A DNA stretch of 64,000 nucleotides, from positions 2,730,501-2,794,500 of the forward strand of contig NZ_JAYKZY010000002.1 in the NCBI RefSeq assembly GCF_035818615.1, written 5' to 3'. The notes beneath the pieces are model-generated. The model worked only from the letters and a program-made list of their open reading frames with translations. It searched no databases and was not told where the DNA came from. Position 1 is the stretch's first letter, and each line of letters opens with the position of its first letter. Positions 33,576 through 42,856 of the stretch are shown here, piece by piece. The translations under genes were made by a program, and so were the position numbers. Source of the stretch: Sphingobium sp. CR2-8. GTDB taxonomy: Bacteria; Pseudomonadota; Alphaproteobacteria; Sphingomonadales; Sphingomonadaceae.

Positions 33576-34222
33576 GCGCGTTTTACGACCAAATTGATGA
33601 AGCTCTAGGCGATTCAGACAGCCTAGCAGATATCGTCTGCACCGTGCGAAAATGCTGGCTCTTTGACTTCAAAGACGATCCCATTCGATTTTGGGATGGC
33701 CAAGGCAATTTCGTTGACGCCGATGGGCATGAATGGATTGGAACCATTGATGGCAATGGTACGAACCATCACAAGACGCCTGCCCTCCAAGACGGACGCG
33801 ACGGCACATCCGCCAGCTATACTTTCTCAATGACGCTGCCGGGCGACGATGGCCTGGCGCTTTACGAGGAATTGAAAGCCGATCAGTCGAAGGTCTTTGG
33901 CCGGTCGCTGACATGCTATTTGGTAATGTTTGTAGAGGGCGAAGGCCTGCGGCCGAATACGCCAATCTCATTCTACAAAGAGATGACGATGTTCTCTCCT
34001 AAATTCAGCGAAAGAATTAGTCGGAATTCTGCTGGAACTGTGGTCAAGACTTATACAGCTTCGATAGTTGCCAAAGACGATAACCACGGTCGCAGCGAGA
34101 CTCCTGACCGCACATACGCCGACACGATGCAAAAGCGACGCGCTGCACAACTAGGCGCGCCTCTTGATCGCGGCTCGGAATACCTCGCCCTTCTCGCCAA
34201 CCGAACATATCAGGTGCCATGA
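33572..34222 (+). CDS. Phage minor tail protein
   Basis: It has 216 residues. WLFDFKDDPIRFWDGQGNFV and VDADGHEWIGTIDGNG suggest a tail tip-base protein of the type that precedes the NlpC/DUF6950 gene. Family not named with certainty. It is coupled to neighbours on both sides by short overlaps. With the gene at 29,302 it probably forms the tail end. Confidence 0.65.
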   Translation: MSAFYDQIDEALGDSDSLADIVCTVRKCWLFDFKDDPIRFWDGQGNFVDADGHEWIGTIDGNGTNHHKTPALQDGRDGTSASYTFSMTLPGDDGLALYEELKADQSKVFGRSLTCYLVMFVEGEGLRPNTPISFYKEMTMFSPKFSERISRNSAGTVVKTYTASIVAKDDNHGRSETPDRTYADTMQKRRAAQLGAPLDRGSEYLALLANRTYQVP

Positions 34223-34629
34223 TGCAAAAAGACATTGTTGATGAGACGCTGACCGAATGGCGTCGGGGCAAATTCGTTTACGGCCAAAGCGACTGCATGT
34301 TGTCGATCGGCAAATACCTCGCCCGCACTGGCCACAAGGACGTAACCGATCAATTCGTCGACCGATACGATACGCATGAAGGGGCGGTAGCCATGATGGC
34401 AGCGCATGGTGGCGTCGCAGGGCTGATGGCGCTAGCTGGGGCCAAGCCCAAGGATGGCCCGGCCGAGCGCGGCGATGTGGTCGAAGTTCTATACAAGGAC
34501 GAAGACGAAGAAGGCAGCATCGGAGGAATTTGCACCGATGGTTTTGTAGCAATGCGACGCGAAGGTTATGTGACAGAGGTCCGCGTTGGACTGCTAAGTA
34601 TCGGTGGCGTCTGGCATGGCCGCCCTTAA
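34219..34629 (+). CDS. DUF6950 tail-tip protein (NlpC/P60-like position)
   Basis: It has 136 residues. The FVYGQSDCMLSIGKYLART motif carries a Cys in the place of the NlpC/P60 nucleophile and matches DUF6950 phage proteins, which take the place of lambda gpK. It may help the tail through peptidoglycan, but catalytic His and activity are not established. The stop overlaps the tip gene by 14 bases. Confidence 0.7.
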   Translation: MMQKDIVDETLTEWRRGKFVYGQSDCMLSIGKYLARTGHKDVTDQFVDRYDTHEGAVAMMAAHGGVAGLMALAGAKPKDGPAERGDVVEVLYKDEDEEGSIGGICTDGFVAMRREGYVTEVRVGLLSIGGVWHGRP

Positions 34630-36751
34630 AAAGATCGGCTCTATTCTCGCGATCGCTGCCCTGACATGGGCTGCGGGTCCGTTAGGGCCGATCTATGCGG
34701 CTATTGGCGCGTCTGGCTTCCTGGGAGCAGCGATCGGTTCAGTTATCATCGCTGTTGGGTCTTTCGCCGTCATGGCTGCACTGGGCGGAGGCCGCAACGC
34801 CCCTTCCATCGAAGCGGGGAAAGTGAATGTCAAAATATCCGACCCGCCCCGCTGGCTGAACGCCGGCCGCGCCCGGCAAGGCGGAGGCGCACTGTTTGGC
34901 GAGTTCGACAGTCAGGGCCGATGGTGGATGCTGATCGTCCACAGCGACGAGATATTGCATCCGGGGTATAGTCATTTTCTAGATGACGAAGCGGTCACGT
35001 TGGATGCCTCTGGCTACGTGCAACAGGCGTCATTCCGCCTGAAGACCAACAAGGACAAAGACCCTGCGGCGGTCGATGGCGAGGGTCGGGGCTATGTCCG
35101 CATTTGGACGCGAACCTACTCGGAAACGAACCCAGTGCCGGGGCGGGTGGCGGAATTTGACGCGGCAATGGGGTCGCTCTGGACCAATGACCACAAACTG
35201 GTCGGCACGACCTACAGCGTCGTATGCATGGACGCCCTGGACATCGAGCATCGCTATAAAATCTATCGGTGGCGCGGCGTCTTTGGCCTTGGGGAACCGG
35301 GCGTCAGTGTAGTCGGTGATTGGGCAAATATGTACGACCCGCGTGACCCTTCCCAGGAGCTTGGCAACCGGGCCACTTACAAGCCTTCACGAAATGCAGC
35401 GCTCGTCTGGGCTTGGTTCCGCACCCATAAATTCGGACGCGGCAAGCCCGAATCGTCCATCAATTGGGAGCGCATCGCCGCACAAGCGGACATCTGCGAC
35501 CAAGCCGTCAGCGGGATCGAGGGCGAGCAGAAGCGTTACGAGGCAGGCGTTGCGATCGTGGACAGCAAGCGCCGCATTGCCGCTGAAACAGAGATCATGA
35601 TGGCGTCGGACGCTCACATATTTTTCGATGAAGCGGGGAAGACGTTCATTCGTGTTGGCCATTGGGAAGCTCCGACACTGGCGCTCTACCGAAATCGCGA
35701 CATCATGACGCTCGACTCCCAGCAGGTGCAAGACGGCGAGAGCGAAACGCACGGCGTAATCGTGGAATACCTTGACCCCGACGCGAAATTTACAAAACAG
35801 CCGTCTGCTGCGTGGCTAAACCCAATACATTACGATCCGCTCACCACCCCGAAGTTCTTAAAGGTGCCGATCGAGGCCTGCCAGAACCACAACCAAGCCA
35901 TGAGGCTTGCAAAGGGCATCGGCCTGCGCTCCCAGCCCCAGCACAAGGTTCAGCCAATGCTAAACCTTCGCGGCCTCAAGACCCGCCAAGAAAGAATTGT
36001 CGACCTCAATTACGACAACGTTTTCTCAGGATTTTATGAGATCGCCACCCCGGTCGAACTGGACGGCGCCGGGATCTTCACCGGCTTTGGCGCGGTCCCG
36101 ATCGATCCGTCGCGGTGGACGCTGCTACCGGGAGAGGAGCAGCCCAAGCCGGTAGTCGAGGGCAGCACCGGCACGGCCACCTATCCCGCCATCACCGGCG
36201 AGAATGTCTATTTCTCAGACGGCACAATCAAGATCGACTTCCCTGCCCCGCCGCGAGGTGACGCGACCTACATCGCAGAATTCATCCTGACCTCGGAAAT
36301 TACAGGCGGCGAGAATGACCCGTGGCGGCCGATGGCAATCAATATCAACACGGCGATCAGCGGCGCGGTCGAGGATGCGGATTACACGGTGCGCTATCGC
36401 TACACGACCTCCGCAGGCAACGGCCCTGCGTGGGAGTATCAGACGATATCGACCAGCACGCCCCTCCCACAAAGCACGAATCTGACCGGCGAAGGCGGCG
36501 TTGGCCAGGCGGTCATCACGTGGAAAAATCCCAGCGATCTGCGCTTCTTCTCATCGGACACATGGCGAGGTTCGACCAATGCGTTCAGCGCCGCGACGAA
36601 GATCGTTGATAGCTACGGCGGCGGGGTTGGCCAGGTGCAATCGATCACGGATACGGTGTCGCCCGGCGTTTGGTTCTACTGGAATGTCGCAACCGATGGC
36701 GTGTCGCTGGATGCTGCACCGACCGGTCCTATCAGCGTGACAGTCACATGA
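34616..36751 (+). CDS. Tail tip attachment protein (gpJ-like)
   Basis: It has 711 residues from ATG (MAALKKIGSILAIAALTWAA). The hydrophobic N-terminus (GPIYAAIGASGFLGAAIGSV) is typical of lambda gpI/J-like tip proteins and would insert at the tip. The body contains WRGVFGLGEPGVSVVGDWAN and a C-terminal fibronectin-like segment (TYRYRYTTSAG-like, VRYRYTTSAGNGPAWEY). It probably determines receptor contact with the fiber gene downstream. Confidence 0.78.
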   Translation: MAALKKIGSILAIAALTWAAGPLGPIYAAIGASGFLGAAIGSVIIAVGSFAVMAALGGGRNAPSIEAGKVNVKISDPPRWLNAGRARQGGGALFGEFDSQGRWWMLIVHSDEILHPGYSHFLDDEAVTLDASGYVQQASFRLKTNKDKDPAAVDGEGRGYVRIWTRTYSETNPVPGRVAEFDAAMGSLWTNDHKLVGTTYSVVCMDALDIEHRYKIYRWRGVFGLGEPGVSVVGDWANMYDPRDPSQELGNRATYKPSRNAALVWAWFRTHKFGRGKPESSINWERIAAQADICDQAVSGIEGEQKRYEAGVAIVDSKRRIAAETEIMMASDAHIFFDEAGKTFIRVGHWEAPTLALYRNRDIMTLDSQQVQDGESETHGVIVEYLDPDAKFTKQPSAAWLNPIHYDPLTTPKFLKVPIEACQNHNQAMRLAKGIGLRSQPQHKVQPMLNLRGLKTRQERIVDLNYDNVFSGFYEIATPVELDGAGIFTGFGAVPIDPSRWTLLPGEEQPKPVVEGSTGTATYPAITGENVYFSDGTIKIDFPAPPRGDATYIAEFILTSEITGGENDPWRPMAININTAISGAVEDADYTVRYRYTTSAGNGPAWEYQTISTSTPLPQSTNLTGEGGVGQAVITWKNPSDLRFFSSDTWRGSTNAFSAATKIVDSYGGGVGQVQSITDTVSPGVWFYWNVATDGVSLDAAPTGPISVTVT

Positions 36752-36951
36752 CGGCGAAGGCTAATCCAGTCATCGGCGCAGTGGTCCAGCATGATGGTAA
36801 GCTTGAACCTGTTGAGGGCAGCGATCCGTCATCTCAATGGACCTACCGCGAACAGCACCCGCCGCCGACATCAAGCCAAGGCGGATCAGATCGGGCAGAG
36901 TTTCCATTTATGTCGCGTGACTTGTCTAATATTGCGCTTAAATGTATATGA
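36748..36951 (+). CDS. Small protein between tip and fiber genes
   Basis: It has 67 residues from ATG overlapping the tip gene stop (ATGA). It starts MTAKANPVIGAVVQHDGKLE. No family is recognised. Overlap and position support translation; composition alone is not decisive. Confidence 0.5.
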   Translation: MTAKANPVIGAVVQHDGKLEPVEGSDPSSQWTYREQHPPPTSSQGGSDRAEFPFMSRDLSNIALKCI

Positions 36952-36978
36952 AAGACATATACTTTCAAAAGGTGCGAT

Positions 36979-39900
36979 GTGGCCGGAATTGAAACACTCA
37001 GGGATGGACTGTACGGCAACCCACCGTCGCCTACTTGGAAGCCGTCTCGCGAAGCCCTTTTGGCAGCATTCAGCGAAATTTACGATGCTTTGGGCGCGTC
37101 CGGTATCGCAGACACAATATTCGCTGACCAAGCCACCGGCCTCTCCGCTACCTCAAATGGCGACTTGTTTCTCGTGCAGGCTAGTGGTGTGGAGTTTGCC
37201 CGCCTGTACAAAAACGTGTCTGGGGCAGCGGTCGATCAGAACATTGCACTTCCAAGTTCGGCGTCATTGGCAGACAAAGCCGATGTTTCCGTTGTCACGG
37301 CGATTGACCAACAGGTCGGGCTGTTAACTGAAACGATCGGCCAAAAGGCTGACAAAGACGATTTGGCCGCGAAAGCCAACACCGCCGACCTATCCGACGT
37401 AGCCACGTCTGGCTCCTATGACGACCTCTCCGACAAGCCAGTCCTCGGGTCGGCAGCACAACAGCCGGTCACCGCGTTCGCCACCCCGGCCCAAGGCGCT
37501 AAGGCCGACAGCGCCCTGCAACCCGCTGCACTCGTTCCTTTTGATGAGCGCATCACCACCGCCGAACAGCAGGTAGGCGGCCTGTCCGATCTCATCGCCC
37601 GCGCCCCTGAACGCGCCGGTGACAGCCGCTCGCTCTTCTCGTCGTTCCTGACCGGCGAGCCAACCACGCGGCCGACGATTGGTGGCGCTAAAGCTGTTGC
37701 CAGCAGCGTCGGCACAGTCCTGCGCATCGCGGGCGCTGATGCCAGCGACGCCACCGGCTATATCGACGTGGCGCCGAAGATCGCTGCACCGGTGTATCCT
37801 GATCGCACCTACCTTGTTCGCGTTCGTCTGCGCCGCAATGTCGATCCGACTGACCCGGCAGGCAACGCGGTCGAACTGCGCTGGCAGAACCTTGGCGCGG
37901 CCAAGAGCGCGGTGAGCAACGCCCTGCTGCAATCGGCGCTCACCCCGGTTGTCGCTGATGGCGTGATTGTCCGGTCGTTCCTTGTCGGTAAGGCGGGCGC
38001 CCCCGGCGCGCTCAACTATACGATCCCGCCAACCGCTGTTTACGGCCTCCCCTTCATCCGCATTTACGGCACCGGGCAAGAGACCGACATCATCGCGATC
38101 GACGGTCCTGTGGATGTCACGGATTATCTGGTGGGTGGCGCAGATGTGCCGGTCATCCTGGAGGCGGCGGAAGCAGCGGCAGAAGCGGCGGGCCGCGCGG
38201 AAACGGCGGCATTGGAGGCGCAGGATGCGGCGGCGGCTGCAACGGCGTCGGTCATGACCTTTGAGACCCGCCAGGATGTGGTCGACTATAGCGGGTCACT
38301 CGCTGCCGATCTCATCCAGGTGCGCCGCTACGACGCGAACACGCCCGTCTCTCCGGGCGGCTATTACAGCCGCGACACGGCAAGCAGTTCCGGCGCGTTT
38401 CAGGCTGGTGGGGTCTGGTGGAAGCCTGCGGACCCGATAACCTATCTGGAGACGTTCGGCGCGCGTGGAAACGGCGTGACCAACGATCAGGATGCCTTCG
38501 ATGTAGCCCGCGAGTTGGGCCGCGCTTTCTATCTCACGGCCGAATATCTGGTGACCGATGGCGCGAACACGCTTGGTGTCCCGTTCCTCGGGCCTGGAAA
38601 CCTCATCAAGGCTGTCCCAGGGGGCTTTGTCCAGATCAACAGCCATCTGGAGAATGGCCCGACCTACTTCCGCAATGTGCTTTGGCGGGTCAAGAACCGC
38701 CAGCTTGCAGGGGAATTGATAAAGATCGCGGTATTCGGCGACAGCACGGCGACCAATGCTTACGGCTTGAACATCGCGGGGTTCATTCAGGATGAACTTC
38801 GCAATGTCGGGTCCGGCGTGGACGTCGTGACCAACCTTGCCGTCGCTGGATCAACCTGGGGTACGAACGACCTCTCAGTCATGCTGACGGGCATCGGCTC
38901 GCAGCAACACCTTGCGATCTGCAAATTCGGGCTGAACGATGCTTCGACCGGCGACATCACGCTATCATTGATCGCGCTGCGTGACTCGATGCGCCAGCGC
39001 TTGAGCGAGATTCGCGCAAGCACATATGGCGATTATGACGACCTATCTATCCTCCTACTCATGCCGAACGCTTTGGGCAACACCGAGGACAATGCCACCA
39101 ACCGCAACGACCTATGGCTTGAGGCGATCGTTGGAATCTACGTAGAGGCCGCCCGCGATTTCGAGTGCGCCATTTACAACCCCTACCCCGAAGCCAGCGT
39201 GGCCGAGGATGGCGGGGACCGGTGGCTGGATGACGATCTGATCCATCCCCAGGTCAACTACAATCTGGACATCTGGGGCCGCGCTCTCGACCTCATCAAG
39301 CCACACGGCTCGATCAAGCGCAACCGGTTCCTGAATTACGGCGCTGGCGAGCAGCTGGCCCCTCCGGCCGCAAACAGCCTCGCATCGTACAACAACGGCC
39401 AGTCTATTCTCCGCGCCTTCTCGTCCGATGGCTGGCCTGTGACGGGCTGCGTTCTGACGATCCGCAACCCTGACAATCCAGCGGTTCAAATCCTGTTCGG
39501 CTACCAGATTGGCAGCTTCGCCGAGGTGGTGATGCGCACATGGATCGTCGGCGCAAATGTCTGGAGCGAGTGGAGCAACGCGGATCACCCGCTGAATGTC
39601 GCCATTCCCCTCACCGTGACATCCAGCCTCGAAAGCGCGCGGTATTGGCGGACGATGGACGGTTCGACTGTGATCGCCGGGACCATCCGACCCACCGGCG
39701 CAGTGTCGCAGAATAGCAAGATTGCTGAGCTGCCAAGCAATTATCGGCCTGCACTTCAGGTCGTCCGGTACGCAAAGACGCTGACCGACATGGATGTGCG
39801 ACTGCGAGTATATCCAAACGGCGATGTGTTCACCGAAACGGCGATCCCTGCGGGGGCCTACGTCACGTTTCAGAACCTCACCTTCAAAGCGGTGACGTGA
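36979..39900 (+). CDS. Tail fiber with SGNH-hydrolase domain
   Basis: It has 973 residues from GTG with AAAAGG upstream. The N-terminal part is helical and tail-binding, with a coiled Ala-rich stretch (about 395-420). A central receptor/pectate-like segment begins at TYLETFGARGNGVTNDQDAF. An SGNH/GDSL esterase domain follows: nucleophile Ser589 in VFGDSTATN and the DxxH pair Asp753/His756 in DDDLIHPQ. It is likely a deacetylase of host surface polysaccharide. A C-terminal beta-rich domain ends the protein. Confidence 0.85.
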   Translation: MAGIETLRDGLYGNPPSPTWKPSREALLAAFSEIYDALGASGIADTIFADQATGLSATSNGDLFLVQASGVEFARLYKNVSGAAVDQNIALPSSASLADKADVSVVTAIDQQVGLLTETIGQKADKDDLAAKANTADLSDVATSGSYDDLSDKPVLGSAAQQPVTAFATPAQGAKADSALQPAALVPFDERITTAEQQVGGLSDLIARAPERAGDSRSLFSSFLTGEPTTRPTIGGAKAVASSVGTVLRIAGADASDATGYIDVAPKIAAPVYPDRTYLVRVRLRRNVDPTDPAGNAVELRWQNLGAAKSAVSNALLQSALTPVVADGVIVRSFLVGKAGAPGALNYTIPPTAVYGLPFIRIYGTGQETDIIAIDGPVDVTDYLVGGADVPVILEAAEAAAEAAGRAETAALEAQDAAAAATASVMTFETRQDVVDYSGSLAADLIQVRRYDANTPVSPGGYYSRDTASSSGAFQAGGVWWKPADPITYLETFGARGNGVTNDQDAFDVARELGRAFYLTAEYLVTDGANTLGVPFLGPGNLIKAVPGGFVQINSHLENGPTYFRNVLWRVKNRQLAGELIKIAVFGDSTATNAYGLNIAGFIQDELRNVGSGVDVVTNLAVAGSTWGTNDLSVMLTGIGSQQHLAICKFGLNDASTGDITLSLIALRDSMRQRLSEIRASTYGDYDDLSILLLMPNALGNTEDNATNRNDLWLEAIVGIYVEAARDFECAIYNPYPEASVAEDGGDRWLDDDLIHPQVNYNLDIWGRALDLIKPHGSIKRNRFLNYGAGEQLAPPAANSLASYNNGQSILRAFSSDGWPVTGCVLTIRNPDNPAVQILFGYQIGSFAEVVMRTWIVGANVWSEWSNADHPLNVAIPLTVTSSLESARYWRTMDGSTVIAGTIRPTGAVSQNSKIAELPSNYRPALQVVRYAKTLTDMDVRLRVYPNGDVFTETAIPAGAYVTFQNLTFKAVT

Positions 39901-40343
39901 TGCACGCACAACAGGGAGCAGCGGCGATGACGCCATGGGGTGAGGCGCTCGTTGCCAAATATGGCTGGATCGCGGTTGGACTAACGTTCGGGCTGGCGGC
40001 GAAGTACGCGCTGCTGATCAAGCGGGGCGTCAAGATCAAGGGCGCGCTCATCATGGCGGACGTTCTGCTCCTGCCGATGGTGGCCTTGATCGCCTACTGG
40101 ATGGTGAACCAGGCGGGCGTCCATGGCGAAGGCGCGGCTCTGATCACTGCCGCCGCAACCGTTGGCGCTGACCGGCTCGTCAAGCTTTACACCGATCGGT
40201 TTATCCGTGGCGTCAGCGACATGATGCTGGACGAGGTGGCACGGCGAAAGGCGGCAATTCGTGAAGAGGTCCAGGCCGAACTCAGCGCCAACCGGACCAT
40301 GCAAGATATCGCAGTGGGCAAGCGGACCTTGGGAGGCGAGTGA
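39900..40343 (+). CDS. Holin-like membrane protein
   Basis: It has 147 residues from ATG (MHAQQGAAAMTPWGEALVAK). Two or three membrane segments are seen (YGWIAVGLTFGLAAKYALLI, ADVLLLPMVALIAYWMVNQA) then a charged helical tail. It directly precedes the endolysin, coupled by TGATG, so it is a good candidate for the holin that opens the inner membrane. Confidence 0.7.
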   Translation: MHAQQGAAAMTPWGEALVAKYGWIAVGLTFGLAAKYALLIKRGVKIKGALIMADVLLLPMVALIAYWMVNQAGVHGEGAALITAAATVGADRLVKLYTDRFIRGVSDMMLDEVARRKAAIREEVQAELSANRTMQDIAVGKRTLGGE

Positions 40344-40924
40344 TGGTCGATTGGCGAAAACTGCAACGCGAACTTGGCGTCACGCAGGACAATGATTTCG
40401 GGCGCGGCTCGTTCACAGCCCTTTTCCGCCGCCTTGGTGCGGCACAGGACCGGGCCGAAGAACTGGCTATCGCCGCCACCGTCCATCTCCCGCGCTACGG
40501 GATCATGGATAGCAAGCTCCGGTTGGCGCACTTCATGGCCCAGGTCGGTCACGAAAGCGGCTCCTTCAAATACATGGAAGAGATCGCCAGCGGCGCCGCG
40601 TATGAAGGCCGCGCAGACCTTGGAAATACGCAGCCGGGCGATGGAAAGCGGTTCAAGGGCCGCGGCCCCATCCAGATCACTGGTCGCGCCAATTACCTGT
40701 TCTTCGGCCGGTTGCTTGGCATCGACCTGATCCGACATCCTGAGATGGCCGCCAATCCCTCGATCGGCCTGCATCTGGCCTGCTTGTTCTGGGACAACCG
40801 CCAGCTCAACGCCTTTGCCGACAAGGACGACATCGACGGCATCACTCGGCGTATCAACGGCGGCGCGAATGGCCTGGCTGACCGCAAATCGCGGCTGACG
40901 ATGATGAAGGGGATGATCGGATGA
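40343..40924 (+). CDS. Endolysin, glycoside hydrolase family 19-like
   Basis: It has 193 residues from ATG (MVDWRKLQRELGVTQDNDFG). QVGHESGSFKYMEEI (putative catalytic Glu71) and KRFKGRGPIQITGRANYLFF are the GH19-like phage lysin signature. It hydrolyses peptidoglycan sugar backbone at lysis. No signal peptide is visible, so release needs the holin. It overlaps the next membrane gene by four bases. Confidence 0.88.
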   Translation: MVDWRKLQRELGVTQDNDFGRGSFTALFRRLGAAQDRAEELAIAATVHLPRYGIMDSKLRLAHFMAQVGHESGSFKYMEEIASGAAYEGRADLGNTQPGDGKRFKGRGPIQITGRANYLFFGRLLGIDLIRHPEMAANPSIGLHLACLFWDNRQLNAFADKDDIDGITRRINGGANGLADRKSRLTMMKGMIG

Positions 40925-41181
40925 AAGGCCCAGGATGGCCCGACGCGCGCGGGTGGATAGGCATTGGCAGCTATGGGCTGGTCGTGCTGGTAATCCTACT
41001 AATCTGGGCCGATCGCACACTCCTCAACAACGACTTCTTCAAGGTCATAGCCACCGCAATTGTTCTGACAGGCTGGAATGGTGGTCCGCTTTCGTGGGCC
41101 TACTCCGCCACAAAGTCGGGCGGCGAGTTGGCCGATCGCAATGCGGATCTCGTTCAGCGCCAGGCAGAGGACAAGAAGTGA
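40921..41181 (+). CDS. Small membrane protein of the lysis cassette
   Basis: It has 86 residues with a strong N-terminal membrane helix (GIGSYGLVVLVILLIWADRT), a second possible one, and a charged Glu/Asp/Lys C-terminus. Position fits an inner-membrane spanin or second holin. A lipoprotein frame is nested in its 3' end. Confidence 0.7.
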   Translation: MKGPGWPDARGWIGIGSYGLVVLVILLIWADRTLLNNDFFKVIATAIVLTGWNGGPLSWAYSATKSGGELADRNADLVQRQAEDKK

Positions 41182-41314
41182 CCCGCCTCGCCCCCTCCTC
41201 CTGCTCGCCCTAACCGGCTGCACCCACAGCCTCGCAACCTGCGACAACGCCCGCGCCGCCGCAATGCTGGCAACCGCCGCAATGGCCCGCATTTGCCCGA
41301 TGTCGGTTCGGTGA
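41141..41314 (+). CDS. Nested small lipoprotein, Rz1-like
   Basis: It has 57 residues in the frame shifted by two from the gene it overlaps for 41 bases. A basic N-terminus, then PLLLLALTGC, a lipobox, then a short Cys-containing tail (THSLATCDNARAAAMLATAA). A lipoprotein overlapping an inner-membrane protein after the endolysin is the Rz/Rz1 spanin layout, though the overlap here is only partial. The exact start is uncertain. Confidence 0.5.
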   Translation: MRISFSARQRTRSDPPRPLLLLALTGCTHSLATCDNARAAAMLATAAMARICPMSVR

Positions 41315-41809
41315 GGGTTTGCCCCGCGCTATTGGTTCTGGCTGAAAGCCGCGCGGGGCGACACTAATACACTTGCGAAATGATTATGTTCCCGCAGGCC
41401 AATCAGCTGCATCACGGGCGGCGCCGCACAACGGCATCGGATCGCCTTAGCTAAGAAAAAGCCCCGCCTCGGGGATGCAAGGCGGGGCAAGGTCATTCGC
41501 AGGTCGATGTCTATCGAACCGGAACAATTACGCGCAGCTGCTATCGTGGTTCCGGCGCCGTCGACCATTCGGCCGATGCGTCAAGTATCCAGGCCTCTAC
41601 GGGATATCCGACGATACAGGCGCCCTGCCTTGATCAGATGCAATGGCCCTAGCACATCCGGGTCGCATGGCTGCGCTAGGGCCTATCTCGATCCCTGGGT
41701 TGTCGCAACCGCATCGAGACAGATGAGCATCAGCAAAAGACAATGATTCGGTCAAGCTGGAACCAAGAATTGGCGCGGCGGTTATGAGGCCGCAACAGGG
41801 GACCCTGCA
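41315..41809. other. Non-coding 495-base gap after lysis genes
   Basis: No convincing gene on either strand. It holds a leftward-reading terminator at 41457-41488 and a 9-bp stem, GGCCCTAGC (41645-41653) with GCTAGGGCC (41675-41683). It separates the rightward late operon from the mixed-strand right arm. Confidence 0.6.
41457..41488 (-). terminator. Rho-independent terminator, leftward
   Basis: The stem GCCCCGCCT / AGGCGGGGC is followed on the minus strand by TTTTTC. On the plus strand five A precede the stem and no T tract follows, so it works leftward and would end right-arm transcripts before they meet the late operon. Confidence 0.75.
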
Positions 41810-42001
41810 ATGATACGCGACGCCAGTTTTTGCCGAGACCAGGCTCAATTGCATCAGGACAGAGCCGACGCCACCGACCTTCCAAACGTTCGAGCGGTCG
41901 AACTGGCCGCTGCGCTCAGTTGGCGCAAAGAGGCTGACATTGCCCACCGGCTTGACACGCTCCGCTCCCGCAAAGGCCCGGCCTCGGTTCTTCTCTATTA
42001 G
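41810..42001 (+). CDS. Small hypothetical protein
   Basis: It has 63 residues (MIRDASFCRDQAQLHQDRAD) with AGGGGA upstream. ADATDLPNVRAVELAAALSW followed by a basic end resembles small sphingomonad proteins of unknown role that carry a DLPNVR-AALAW pattern. Confidence 0.65.
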   Translation: MIRDASFCRDQAQLHQDRADATDLPNVRAVELAAALSWRKEADIAHRLDTLRSRKGPASVLLY

Positions 42002-42007
42002 ATCAAG

Positions 42008-42328
42008 CTATCCCCGCATGGTCTGGATCATCCGTTTCCACGTCCGCTCGTCAGGCATCGGAAGACTGATCTTTGGCGCCTGGGAGGTCGCGTCAATATG
42101 GTGCGGTCGGACCCTTTGGCCGGACGCCTTGAAGCACCGGCTGCAATAAAAGCGACTGCGCATGCGGGGAAATTGATAGGGCCAGCGCTTGGTATAGAAC
42201 CGCCACCACAGGCCGTTCGGATGAAAGAACGCGACATTCCCGCAAGCGCATTTCACCTCGATCGTCTTGTGGTGGATCACGGCCTCAAACAGATCCGTGG
42301 GCATGACGGTATTGCCGACGCTGCGCAC
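42008..42328 (-). CDS. Hypothetical protein with paired CxC/CxxC motifs
   Basis: It has 106 residues from GTG 42328, or 98 from ATG 42304 (MPTDLFEAVIHHKTIEVKCA). The cysteines in KCACGN and FYCSRC could hold one zinc ion. It is basic and perhaps binds nucleic acid. It is last of a leftward trio beginning at 42,757. Confidence 0.62.
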   Translation of the reverse strand: MRSVGNTVMPTDLFEAVIHHKTIEVKCACGNVAFFHPNGLWWRFYTKRWPYQFPRMRSRFYCSRCFKASGQRVRPHHIDATSQAPKISLPMPDERTWKRMIQTMRG

Positions 42329-42329
42329 A

Positions 42330-42503
42330 TTACTCTGCCGGTGTGAGCGCCTGAACCTGCGCCCAGATCAGCGCGCCGATCATGAATGGCGTGTCGTCGC
42401 GGCGGCCTTCTCGGATGTCCTGGCGCCAGGACTGATCGCCGATGTCTCGCGCCTCTAGCCCGTCAGCGACCGCTGCGCGCACATGCTCGATCTGATAGTT
42501 CAA
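42330..42503 (-). CDS. Small phage protein with TTG start
   Basis: It has 57 residues. TTG overlaps the upstream TGA (TTGA) and GGAGAGG lies just before it, so translation is likely coupled. The sequence includes YQIEHVRAAVADGLEARD and TPFMIGALIWAQVQALTP. No family is recognised. It has no ATG start. Confidence 0.55.
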   Translation of the reverse strand: MNYQIEHVRAAVADGLEARDIGDQSWRQDIREGRRDDTPFMIGALIWAQVQALTPAE

Positions 42504-42757
42504 AGATCCTCTCCCGCCAGATCCTGTCTGAAAAATTCAAGGGCGGTTTCAGCATCCTCGATCATCACGGCGCGCATCTCGACGGGAAGGTCGTTCTCGA
42601 TCGCGTAACGGATTGCCGCGTCTGCTGCGATCACATGCGACCTATATCCCGGCAGCACCCGATCGTGGGTGAAGCGCTTTTGATCTGGTCCGTAGACTTT
42701 CGGCTCAACAACGAACCAGAGGTTGTCGCCAAATTCTATCCCGACGCGGGGCTGCAT
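42500..42757 (-). CDS. Small hypothetical protein next to SOS box
   Basis: It has 85 residues from ATG (MQPRVGIEFGDNLWFVVEPK). It is acidic, with VIAADAAIRYAIENDLPVEM. No family is recognised. It is divergent from the SRAP gene, and the LexA box lies in the 99-base gap between them, so both may be damage-inducible. Confidence 0.62.
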   Translation of the reverse strand: MQPRVGIEFGDNLWFVVEPKVYGPDQKRFTHDRVLPGYRSHVIAADAAIRYAIENDLPVEMRAVMIEDAETALEFFRQDLAGEDL

Positions 42758-42793
42758 CGCTCTACTCCTGTGTGATTCGATGAAACTAATATA

Positions 42794-42808
42794 GAACATA
42801 AAGAGAAC
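42794..42808. promoter_or_regulatory. LexA (SOS) box, alphaproteobacterial type
   Basis: GAAC-ATAAAGA-GAAC, read on the minus strand as GTTC-TCTTTAT-GTTC, an exact match to the alphaproteobacterial GTTC-N7-GTTC consensus. It lies between divergent genes, 49 bases before the SRAP start. Confidence 0.82.
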
Positions 42809-42856
42809 ATACGGGAGTCTGTTGACTCTCGATCCGTCGCAGATCACCCTCGCAGC

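Noticed and set aside
41597..41947. 116-codon frame on the minus strand
   Set aside because: No ribosome site or domain, and it runs antisense to the better-supported small gene at 41,810.
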